Assembly: GCF_001636615.1 (NCBI RefSeq)
Contig: NZ_LGEK01000015.1
Location: 1-64,000, forward strand
Source of the DNA: Mucilaginibacter sp. L294
Lineage (GTDB): Bacteria > Bacteroidota > Bacteroidia > Sphingobacteriales > Sphingobacteriaceae
Direction of reading: 5' to 3'
Length of the DNA: 64,000 bases
The notes beneath the pieces are model-generated. The model saw only the letters and a program-made list of their open reading frames with translations. It made no database searches and had not been told where the DNA came from. How positions within the stretch are numbered: position 1 is the stretch's first letter; the number at the start of each line of letters is the position of its first letter. This document shows positions 15,992 through 24,130 of the stretch, one piece after another. The translations under genes and the position numbers were made by a program.

Positions 15992-18900
15992 ATGAAAAAG
16001 GCAGTGCAGTTTTGCATTACGTCGTTTTTGTTTTTATTGATGTGCAGCTCAGCCTTTGCACAAAGCAAACCAGTTACGGGAACCGTATCTGACGATGCCG
16101 GCGCCTTGCCCGGGGTTACCGTGAAAATTAAAGGCTCGGATGTTGGTACGGTAACCGATGTTAATGGGAAGTACTCGCTAAACGCGGCCTCGGGGCAAAC
16201 GCTTATTTTTTCGTTTGTTGGTTACGCCAACCAGGAGGTAGCCATTACCACTCAGCAAAACGTTAATGTAAAGTTAGCGCAAAACTCTTCCTCATTAAAC
16301 GAGGTGGTGGTAGTGGGTTACGGTACACAAAAGAAAGCTACTGTTACCGGGGCCATCGCGTCGGTAAGCAACAGCGAAATTGTTAACACCAAAAACGAGA
16401 ACGTTTTAAACTCGTTAACCGGTAAAGTAGCCGGTTTGCGTGTTACACAAAACTCTGCCGAACCGGGGTCATTCGATAACTCATTTAGCATTCGCGGGTT
16501 TGGCGATCCGCTGGTTGTGATTGATGGTATCCCCCGCGATAATATTACCCGCCTTGATCCTAACGATATCGAAAGTGTATCGGTACTGAAAGATGCATCG
16601 GCAGCTATTTACGGTGTGCGTGCAGCCAACGGTGTAATATTGGTTACCACCAAAAAAGGGAAAAAGGGGTCGCTTGAACTAAATTATTCTGGCACTTATG
16701 GTTTCCAGGTACCTTCGGGCCTGCCAAAAGCAGTAGGCGCAATTGATTATATGACTCTGGTTAACGAGCAGCTATTGCACAACGTTAGCGGTGGCCAGGT
16801 AAAATATTCCCAGACTGATTTCGACGCGTATAGAAATGGCAGCAGGGTAAGTACAGATTGGTACACTCCCGTTATAAAAAGCAGCGTTCCGCAATCACAG
16901 CATAACCTTAATGCTACCGGTGGTAACGAAAATACCCAATACTTTATCAGTATGGGTATCACCAATCAGGACGGCTTTCTGCGCAGTGGCGACCTTAATT
17001 ATAAAAGGTACAACCTCCGGTCAAACCTATCTACCAGGATAAATAAAAACCTTACGGTTGATCTGAACCTGAATGCGACTATGGATCAAAAGAACCAACC
17101 ATATCAGGACGCATGGAACATCATCAGATCGTTTTGGAGGCAGATCCCTACCGAACCTATTTATGCCAATAACAATCCCGATTACCTGCTTAAAGGTACC
17201 GTTGATGGTACAAACCCGATAGCGCTTTCAAATTCTGATGTAAGCGGTTACAAAGTGTACAACAATAAGTGGTTCCAGTCGCAGGTATCTGCTACCTACA
17301 CTGTGCCATCTGTGCCCGGTTTAAGCGCCAAAGGTTTATTTAGCTATGATTATTATAACTCAAGTAACAGGTTATACCAAAAAGCATATAACCAATATAC
17401 ATATAACGAACAAGACGATAGCTACCCGGCAACAGCATACCAAACGCCGGCTACCTTTAGGCGCGAGTTTTTTGAACGGCCTTCAACTTTAACCCAGCTG
17501 TCTTTAAACTACGACCACAGCTTTGGTAACCATAGTTTTACCGGTTTGCTGATGTATGAAGAAAGTAACCGCCAGCAGGATAATTTTTATGCTCAGCGCG
17601 AATTGGCTTTAGCTGTCGATCAGTTGTTTTCGGGTAGTGCTACCAACCAGGTAGGATCGGCTAACTCGGGTGATATTTACAACTATGTAAATAAATCTAT
17701 TATTGGCCGTGTAAACTATAACTACAAATCTAAATACCTTGCCGAGTTCAGTTTCAGGAACGATGGGTCATCAAGGTTTTCGCCGCTTAAACAATGGGGC
17801 TTTTTCCCTGCGGGATCAATAGGATGGAGGATCTCTCAAGAAGATTTCTGGAAAAATTCATCTGCCCTGTCATTCATAAACGACCTGAAATTGCGTGCAT
17901 CATACGGTAAAGTAGGTGACGACTCGGCTTTGGCTTACCAGTTTTTAACCGGTTATCGCTACCCATCAAATGGCGACAGTAATCAGTTGCCTCCGGGTTC
18001 TGTTTTCGACGGTACTTTTGTCAATGGCGCGCAAAGCCTGGGTATTGCCAACCCCAACTTAACCTGGTTTAATGCCGAAACTTACAACATCGGTGTTGAT
18101 CTTGAAGCATGGAACGGATTATTAGGTGCAACGGTTAACGTTTTCAGGCGAGACAGAACGGGACTGTTAGGTACCCAGGCATTAACCCTTCCGGGTGTAG
18201 CCGGCGCCGACCTTCCGCAGGAAAACCTGAACAGCGACCGCACGCAAGGTTTTGAGGTAGAACTTAGCCACCGCAACCACTTTGGCGCATTCAATTATTT
18301 TGTAAAAGGAAACCTTGCCTTTAGCCGTACAAAAAACCGTACGGTTATCAGAGCAGCTTCGGGTAACTCGCAAGACAACTGGCATGACAATAGCAACGAT
18401 CGCTGGAACAATATCTATTGGGGACAGGGTGCTGCTGGTCAGTTTCAAAACTATCAGGATATCTTAAACAGCACGCAGTTTGTATCACGTAACGCGGTAG
18501 TAGGCGATTATCAATATGAAGACTGGAACGGCGATGGTATAATCGACGATAAAGACAAGCATCCTATAGCTTACAACAGCGCACCCTTAACCCAGTTTGG
18601 TTTAACGCTTGGCGGCTCATACAAAGGGTTTGATTTTAATACTGTGTGGCAGGGCGCTACAGGTGTAACTGTTTCATACATCGAACAACTGAACATACCA
18701 CTTTGGGGTGGAGGCAGTGCGCTAACCCAGTTTATGGATAGGTGGCACCCGGCCGATCCTAATGCAGATCCTTACAATCCAAATACCGTATGGGTTCCCG
18801 GTAAATATGCCTTAACAGGCACTACAGCCGATGTTAACTCTATGTTCAATATCCAGGATGCTTCTTACGTAAGGTTAAAATCTGCCGAGATAGGTTATTC

Positions 18901-19081
18901 TATTTCGCCAAACTTCGCTAAAATAATAGGTATAAAAGGGGCAAGGATATTTGTGAATGGTTACAACATATTAACCTTCACCGGCTTAAAGTACCTCGAT
19001 CCGGAACATCCGTCAAGTACTTACGGTTACTTGTATCCACTCAACAAGACATTCTCTTTAGGCGTAAATGTTAAGTTATAA
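15992..19081 (+). CDS. SusC/RagA-family TonB-dependent outer-membrane transporter
   Basis: A 1029-residue protein from the ATG at 15992, where MKKAVQFCITSFLFLLMCSSAFAQ-type signal sequence begins; an upstream in-frame ATG at 15935 would put 19 polar residues before the signal and is disfavoured. A carboxypeptidase-D-like domain (about 25-105) is followed by the SusC signature VVVGYGTQKKATVTGAI, a plug domain with DPLVVIDGIPRD, and a 22-strand barrel to a C-terminal aromatic-rich end. No DUF4974-type extension for anti-sigma signalling is present. It imports oligosaccharides with the SusD partner encoded 13 bp downstream. The neighbouring GH92 and GH76 suggest manno-oligosaccharides. Confidence 0.95.
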   Translation: MKKAVQFCITSFLFLLMCSSAFAQSKPVTGTVSDDAGALPGVTVKIKGSDVGTVTDVNGKYSLNAASGQTLIFSFVGYANQEVAITTQQNVNVKLAQNSSSLNEVVVVGYGTQKKATVTGAIASVSNSEIVNTKNENVLNSLTGKVAGLRVTQNSAEPGSFDNSFSIRGFGDPLVVIDGIPRDNITRLDPNDIESVSVLKDASAAIYGVRAANGVILVTTKKGKKGSLELNYSGTYGFQVPSGLPKAVGAIDYMTLVNEQLLHNVSGGQVKYSQTDFDAYRNGSRVSTDWYTPVIKSSVPQSQHNLNATGGNENTQYFISMGITNQDGFLRSGDLNYKRYNLRSNLSTRINKNLTVDLNLNATMDQKNQPYQDAWNIIRSFWRQIPTEPIYANNNPDYLLKGTVDGTNPIALSNSDVSGYKVYNNKWFQSQVSATYTVPSVPGLSAKGLFSYDYYNSSNRLYQKAYNQYTYNEQDDSYPATAYQTPATFRREFFERPSTLTQLSLNYDHSFGNHSFTGLLMYEESNRQQDNFYAQRELALAVDQLFSGSATNQVGSANSGDIYNYVNKSIIGRVNYNYKSKYLAEFSFRNDGSSRFSPLKQWGFFPAGSIGWRISQEDFWKNSSALSFINDLKLRASYGKVGDDSALAYQFLTGYRYPSNGDSNQLPPGSVFDGTFVNGAQSLGIANPNLTWFNAETYNIGVDLEAWNGLLGATVNVFRRDRTGLLGTQALTLPGVAGADLPQENLNSDRTQGFEVELSHRNHFGAFNYFVKGNLAFSRTKNRTVIRAASGNSQDNWHDNSNDRWNNIYWGQGAAGQFQNYQDILNSTQFVSRNAVVGDYQYEDWNGDGIIDDKDKHPIAYNSAPLTQFGLTLGGSYKGFDFNTVWQGATGVTVSYIEQLNIPLWGGGSALTQFMDRWHPADPNADPYNPNTVWVPGKYALTGTTADVNSMFNIQDASYVRLKSAEIGYSISPNFAKIIGIKGARIFVNGYNILTFTGLKYLDPEHPSSTYGYLYPLNKTFSLGVNVKL

Positions 19082-19094
19082 AAAAGATAAGATC

Positions 19095-21008
19095 ATGAAA
19101 AAATATACATACATCATATTATGCCTTTTAGTGTGCTGGACAACAGCATGTAAAAAGTTGGACGTACCACCAATTAACGTAGTACAGGATAAAGATATAT
19201 TTACCAGTTCAGGTGGTATACAAGCCTACATGGCGCGTATCTATAGCGAATTACCAATTGAAGATTTCAGATATTCACCGCAACGGGGGTTAAACTTTTT
19301 CTGGATAATAAGCCCATTCCCCGCCGTTACCGGCGAAGCCCTGAGCCGCGACCAGACAGGCGCCATGCAGGAAAACGTAGACGAATCGCCCTGGGGCGAC
19401 TCTTATAAACTGATAAGGGATGTAAACTACTTTTTAGAAAACCTGCCAAAATATGCATCCACTTTCACACCTGAGCAGGTTAACTCCTGGTTGGGCGAAG
19501 CACGGTTTATACGTGCGGCAACTTATTTTGCACTGGTAAAACGTTACGGCGGCGTACCTATTGTTGATAAGGTACTACAAATCCCTGCATCGAATGTGGA
19601 TGACCTGAATATACCGCGCTCGTCAGAAGAAGCCGTGTATGATTACATTGCTGCCGATTTGGATTTTGCTTACACCAACATGGGCGAAACCAACCAGGCA
19701 GGCCGTGCCAATAAATATGTGGCGGCGGGTTTTAAATCGCGGGCTATGCTTTACGCGGGTTCTATTGCCAAATACAACCAAATAACATTGGTTGACCCAT
19801 CCGGCAACAGGGTTTGCGGTATCTCCGCTACAAAAGCGATAACTTATTTTAAAGCGGCTTATGATGCTGCTGTTTTGTTAGAAAGTAAATACAGCCTTTA
19901 TAAAAACAGCTGGAAAGCCGGCGATAAAGTCGCCCAATATCAAAACTTTATTGATATGTTTTTTGATAAGAATAGCTCAGAAAATATTTTTGTAAGGCAA
20001 TACCATTACCCCGAATCTGTACACGGGTATGATGCATACAATGTTCCGCGCCAGCTAATGGGTGGTAACGGTTATTCATCAGAAGTTAACCCGACTTTGA
20101 ATTTTGTGGAGATGTTTGATGGCCTGCCTAAAAATGCCGATGGCACCATCAAAACCATGACAGCCGGTAAATACGACCTGTATACCAATACGATGGACCT
20201 TTTTGCCAATGCCGAACCAAGGTTAAGGGCAACGGTTATCCTTCCGGGCGATGTGTTTAAAGGCCAAAGCATCGAAATTCGTCGTGGTATCTACACTGGC
20301 AGTTCGGCAGGTGGTATAAGCCCACTTTTGCCTGCTGGGGCAACCGGGAATTATCCCACAGCTAATATTGTGCAATCATCAAACGCTACGCAAACTCCTT
20401 ATACATTGCCAGACGGTTCAAAAATGAACCCCGCGGGTTTAAGCGGCGTGTTTAGCGGTGATGGAACAGCTGCTATATCTGGTTTCTCGATACGTAAATG
20501 GCTGGCCCCTGATAAGCCAACGTCAGAAGTATTAGAGAACCGTTCAGACCAAACCTGGATAGAGTTACGTTACGCCGAAGTATTACTGAACCGTGCCGAA
20601 GCTGCTTATGAGCTGAATGTATTAGGCCAAAATGACAAGAACTATCTGCAGGATGCTTTTGCAGCTATTAACCAGATCCGCGAGCGTGCGGGTGCCGATA
20701 TGTTGGCCAGTGCAGCCAACCTGAACAGTATTGACATCGTGCGTAAAGAGCGTAGAAAAGAACTGGGTTTCGAAAATAAAACCTGGTGGGATATGAGGAG
20801 ATGGAGAATTGCTGATAAAGAGCAAAACTCAACCATTTACAAAATTTTAATGCCTTTCTACTCTGCTAATGATAAGAAATACTTTTTTGATGCACGTACC
20901 GACGAAAGAAACGCACGCTACACATTTGATGTACGCTGGTATTACGAGCAGATCCCGAATGGTGAGATCCAGAAAAGTCAGAAGTTAATTCAAAACCCGG
21001 GCTATTAA
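19095..21008 (+). CDS. SusD/RagB-family glycan-binding outer-membrane lipoprotein
   Basis: A 637-residue protein from the ATG at 19095; an earlier in-frame ATG at 19068 overlaps the susC end and would displace the signal. The lipoprotein signal ends CWTTACKKLD. The helical SusD fold is shown by SWLGEARFIRAATYFALVKRYGGVPIV in the N-terminal half and by EVLLNRAEAAYELN, INQIRERAGAD and the late VRKERRKELGFENKTWWDMRRW block. It forms the lid of the SusC barrel and binds the incoming glycan at the cell surface. It is 11 bp from the next lipoprotein gene. Confidence 0.95.
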   Translation: MKKYTYIILCLLVCWTTACKKLDVPPINVVQDKDIFTSSGGIQAYMARIYSELPIEDFRYSPQRGLNFFWIISPFPAVTGEALSRDQTGAMQENVDESPWGDSYKLIRDVNYFLENLPKYASTFTPEQVNSWLGEARFIRAATYFALVKRYGGVPIVDKVLQIPASNVDDLNIPRSSEEAVYDYIAADLDFAYTNMGETNQAGRANKYVAAGFKSRAMLYAGSIAKYNQITLVDPSGNRVCGISATKAITYFKAAYDAAVLLESKYSLYKNSWKAGDKVAQYQNFIDMFFDKNSSENIFVRQYHYPESVHGYDAYNVPRQLMGGNGYSSEVNPTLNFVEMFDGLPKNADGTIKTMTAGKYDLYTNTMDLFANAEPRLRATVILPGDVFKGQSIEIRRGIYTGSSAGGISPLLPAGATGNYPTANIVQSSNATQTPYTLPDGSKMNPAGLSGVFSGDGTAAISGFSIRKWLAPDKPTSEVLENRSDQTWIELRYAEVLLNRAEAAYELNVLGQNDKNYLQDAFAAINQIRERAGADMLASAANLNSIDIVRKERRKELGFENKTWWDMRRWRIADKEQNSTIYKILMPFYSANDKKYFFDARTDERNARYTFDVRWYYEQIPNGEIQKSQKLIQNPGY

Positions 21009-21019
21009 TAACAAAAAAC

Positions 21020-21775
21020 ATGAAAAAGATATTATATACACTTGCTATTTGCGCAGTTGCCTTAACAACCAGCTCTTGCAGTAAACTCGACAATCAGGAA
21101 GCCCCTTCCGAAACATTAACAGGAAGCGTGGTTGATGCAGGTACAGGTAAAACAGTACAAACAGAAAATGGCAGCGGCACCCGTATAAAGCTGTTGGAAA
21201 CAAGCTGGAGCGATAACCCAACGCCTTTCTACATTGCTTCTATGCAGGATGGTACATTTAATTATACTAAACTTTTCCCGGGGACTAACAAAATAAGTGC
21301 CGAGGGCCCGTTTGTGCCTATGGTGCAAACAGATGCTTCCGGGGCTACTACAGTAGATAAAAGCCAGACAGTTCAAATAAAAGGTACCACAACCGTTAAA
21401 TTTTCGGTTGAGCCATTCCTAAGGATTGAATGGGTTGGCGAACCGGTAATTAATGCCGATGGCACTATAACTGCCAGCTTTAAATTTACACGAGGTACAA
21501 ATGACCCTGCCTTTCAGCAGGATATAAGTGATGTGCAGTTGTTTGTAAACTCTAACAAGTTTGTGGGCAATAATAATTTCGATAACCGTTATTCGCCAAA
21601 AATTGAATACAACGGTTCTGACGGTAACGCCCAGGTTGGGCAAACCCTAACATTTACCACCATTGGCGGCCCGCTGCCAACAAATAGGGAATACTTTATA
21701 AGGATAGGCGGCCGCACAAACTATGGCCTTAAATACTATAACTATACCGATGTTAAAGTAGTAACTGTCCCTTAA
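21020..21775 (+). CDS. DUF3823 lipoprotein, candidate surface glycan-binding protein
   Basis: A 251-residue lipoprotein (signal TTSSCSKLD, lipid Cys about 20). The N-terminal beta domain (about 30-130) reads like a carboxypeptidase-regulatory fold, LTGSVVDAGTGKTVQ, and the second domain (about 131-250) ends FIRIGGRTNYGLKYYNYT. This matches the DUF3823 family, regularly encoded after susD. In other PULs the third lipoprotein is a surface glycan-binding protein, so ligand capture is the likely role. It is followed by a perfect hairpin before the enzyme genes. Confidence 0.82.
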   Translation: MKKILYTLAICAVALTTSSCSKLDNQEAPSETLTGSVVDAGTGKTVQTENGSGTRIKLLETSWSDNPTPFYIASMQDGTFNYTKLFPGTNKISAEGPFVPMVQTDASGATTVDKSQTVQIKGTTTVKFSVEPFLRIEWVGEPVINADGTITASFKFTRGTNDPAFQQDISDVQLFVNSNKFVGNNNFDNRYSPKIEYNGSDGNAQVGQTLTFTTIGGPLPTNREYFIRIGGRTNYGLKYYNYTDVKVVTVP

Positions 21776-21790
21776 TAACAGCCAAATAAT

Positions 21791-21826
21791 ACCTGCTTAA
21801 GCGTACTTAATTGTGCTTAAGCAGGT
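21791..21826. repeat. Perfect intercistronic hairpin (12-bp arms) in the PUL
   Basis: ACCTGCTTAAGC (21791-21802) and GCTTAAGCAGGT (21815-21826) are perfect complements around a 12-base loop. It falls in the 67-bp gap between the binding-protein genes and the first enzyme gene. There is no T-tract, so it looks like an mRNA processing or stability element that could set unequal expression of the two halves of the operon. Confidence 0.75.
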
Positions 21827-21842
21827 TAATAAACAAAATCCT

Positions 21843-24023
21843 ATGAAACAACTTTTATTATCCTGCTGCCTGGCAGCGCTAACTGTTAGTGCCCATGCCC
21901 AGGCAACAAAACCGGCCCAGTTAAAGCAAAAAACCGCTTTCCAGACCAGCAGCCCGTGGATGCCCGAAATTGATGTACGATCAGACATCGCCATTGTTTA
22001 CGGTGTAAATGACAGGCCGGGGATGACATTTGAGCAGCGCGTAAAAACCTGGCGCGACCATGGTTACCAGGCCCAGTTTATGACAGGTATAGCCTGGGGC
22101 GATTACAAGGATTATTTTTTAGGCAAGTGGGATGGCATTAACCATTTGGGTGTTGGCCAGGTTACGCAAAAAGGCGATACCATATTTCATGGTAGGGATA
22201 TGCCTTATGTAGTGCCGGTAAAATCATTCATCGAGTATATGAAAACCGCGGTAATCAAACGTGTTATTGATGCGGGTATCACCGACATTTTTTTAGAAGA
22301 GCCCGAGTTTTGGGCGAGGGCGGGTTACAGTGCGCCGTTTAAAGAAGAATGGCAAAAATATTATGGCTTCCCATGGAAACCGCAGGATGCATCGGCCGAG
22401 AATACCTATCTGTCCAGCAAGCTTAAATACCACCTGTATTACGAGGCTATAAAAGAAACATCCAACTACGCCAAAGCCTATGGCAAAAGCAAGGGCAAAA
22501 ATATCAAGGTGTTTATAGCCACCCACTCGCTGGTTAACTATTCATCATGGCAAATTGTTAGCCCGGAGGCCAGCCTGGCATCACTACCCGGTATTGACGG
22601 CTATATAGCACAGGTATGGACAGGCACCTCGCGCGAGCCGACCTATTTTGACGGACAGAAGAAAGAACGTGTATTTGAGAACGCTTTTTTAGAATACGGT
22701 TCAATGGTATCCATGACAGCCCCAACAGGCCGCAAAATGTTTTTCCTGACAGACCCGATTGAAGACTGGCCACGTGATTGGGCCGATTATAAAAAGAACT
22801 ACCAGGCAACCTTCACCGCAAAACTATTATACCCAACCGTATCCGATTATGAAGTAATGCCATGGCCGGAACGGATCTACACGCATCCGTATAAAGTGGC
22901 TAATAGCAACGAGAAAGTGCTGATACCGCAATATTATTCAACCCAAATGCAGGTAATGGTAAATGCTTTGAATAGTATGCCGGCATCACCCAACAGGGTA
23001 ACGGGTGTAAATGGTATTGGCGTATTAATGAGCAATTCGCTGATGTTCCAGCGTTTCCCAACCCATAACGGGTTCGAGGATCCGCAGTTCTCTAATTTCT
23101 ACGGGCAAACTTTGCCATTGTTAAAACGTGGTGTACCGGTACAAACCGTCCATATGGAGAACCTTACCTATGCGGCTACTTTAAAAAATATAAAGGTGTT
23201 GGTGGTGAGCTATTCTAATATGAAGCCCGTATCGGCCGAAATTCACACGGCTTTGGCAAAGTGGGTTAAAGAGGGCGGTGTTTTAATTTACACCGGCCGG
23301 GATGACGATCCATACCAATCGGTAATGGAATGGTGGAACACCAAGGGTAACAAGTTTACCGCGCCGTCGCAGCATTTGTTTAAACTGTTAAATATTAATG
23401 CAGTATCTGGCAAGCAAAAATTTAGTGTTGGCAAAGGCACGGTGTACATTGTTAGGCAAAATCCTAAAGAGTTTGTTTTAGAAGGCAATGCCGATTCGAA
23501 GTTTGTTGACCTGGTAAAACAAGGTTATGAAGCCGATGCAAAAGCAGGCAAACTAACCTTTAAAAATAGCCTGTACCTGCAACGCGGCCCTTACGATGTA
23601 GTATCGGTAATGGACGAAAACCCCGATAGCAAACCATATACTATAAAAGGACCGGTTATCGACCTGTTTGACCCGCAACTACCGGTATTAGCTGAAAAGG
23701 TTGTTAACCCTGGCGAGCAATCATTATTATATAACGTTAACCGTGTTGCCAATAAAACCAAACCACAGGTTTTGGCTGCCGCAGCAAGGGCTTACAACGA
23801 AGTGATCCAGGCTAAAAACTATTCATTCGTGGTAAAAAGCCCTGTAAAAACACTGAATAGTATGCGTGTATTACTGCCGGCAAAACCTAAAACTACAAAG
23901 GTTACCGATAGTAAAGGGCAAGAAGTTACCGATGTTAAAACATCGTGGGATGCATCCTCAAACACCGTGTACCTGGGTTTCCCAAATGATCCCGAAGGAA
24001 TTAAAGTTAGTTTAAGTTGGTAA
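21843..24023 (+). CDS. Putative secreted glycoside hydrolase of unassigned family (TIM barrel plus amidotransferase-like domain)
   Basis: A 726-residue protein from the ATG at 21843 with signal peptide CCLAALTVSAHAQ; an in-frame GTG at 21813 lies inside the upstream hairpin. The first 400 residues look like a (beta/alpha)8 barrel: RSDIAIVYGV, YQAQFMTGIAWG, DAGITDIFLEEPEFW, IKVFIATHSL and GIDGYIAQVW could be successive strands. An acidic cluster at Glu152, Glu153 and Glu155 would follow one strand. The next domain (about 400-520; ALKNIKVLVVSYSNMKPVS, WVKEGGVLIYTGRDD) resembles the class I amidotransferase-like trimerisation domain of GH42-type enzymes. A beta-rich C-terminus follows. I cannot place it in a named CAZy family. 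Its position before GH92 implies action on the same glycan. Confidence 0.6.
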   Translation: MKQLLLSCCLAALTVSAHAQATKPAQLKQKTAFQTSSPWMPEIDVRSDIAIVYGVNDRPGMTFEQRVKTWRDHGYQAQFMTGIAWGDYKDYFLGKWDGINHLGVGQVTQKGDTIFHGRDMPYVVPVKSFIEYMKTAVIKRVIDAGITDIFLEEPEFWARAGYSAPFKEEWQKYYGFPWKPQDASAENTYLSSKLKYHLYYEAIKETSNYAKAYGKSKGKNIKVFIATHSLVNYSSWQIVSPEASLASLPGIDGYIAQVWTGTSREPTYFDGQKKERVFENAFLEYGSMVSMTAPTGRKMFFLTDPIEDWPRDWADYKKNYQATFTAKLLYPTVSDYEVMPWPERIYTHPYKVANSNEKVLIPQYYSTQMQVMVNALNSMPASPNRVTGVNGIGVLMSNSLMFQRFPTHNGFEDPQFSNFYGQTLPLLKRGVPVQTVHMENLTYAATLKNIKVLVVSYSNMKPVSAEIHTALAKWVKEGGVLIYTGRDDDPYQSVMEWWNTKGNKFTAPSQHLFKLLNINAVSGKQKFSVGKGTVYIVRQNPKEFVLEGNADSKFVDLVKQGYEADAKAGKLTFKNSLYLQRGPYDVVSVMDENPDSKPYTIKGPVIDLFDPQLPVLAEKVVNPGEQSLLYNVNRVANKTKPQVLAAAARAYNEVIQAKNYSFVVKSPVKTLNSMRVLLPAKPKTTKVTDSKGQEVTDVKTSWDASSNTVYLGFPNDPEGIKVSLSW

Positions 24024-24057
24024 ATATTGGGGTTGGTTTAAGAACAGTTACTGCTAC

Positions 24058-24080
24058 CATACATGGGTTACCCGTGTATG
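24058..24080. repeat. Intercistronic hairpin before GH92 gene
   Basis: CATACATGGG-TTA-CCCGTGTATG forms a 10-bp stem with one G-T wobble and a 3-base loop. It lies in the 107-bp gap between the putative glycosidase and GH92 genes and has no T-tract. It is the second such hairpin in this operon. Confidence 0.65.
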
Positions 24081-24130
24081 CGTAGTGTAGCTGAATAATC
24101 AACATGTATTTATCACATCAAAATAGTTAA

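Noticed and set aside
21813-21842. GTG start for the putative glycosidase
   Set aside because: It lies inside the perfect hairpin 21791-21826 and would put polar residues before the signal peptide.
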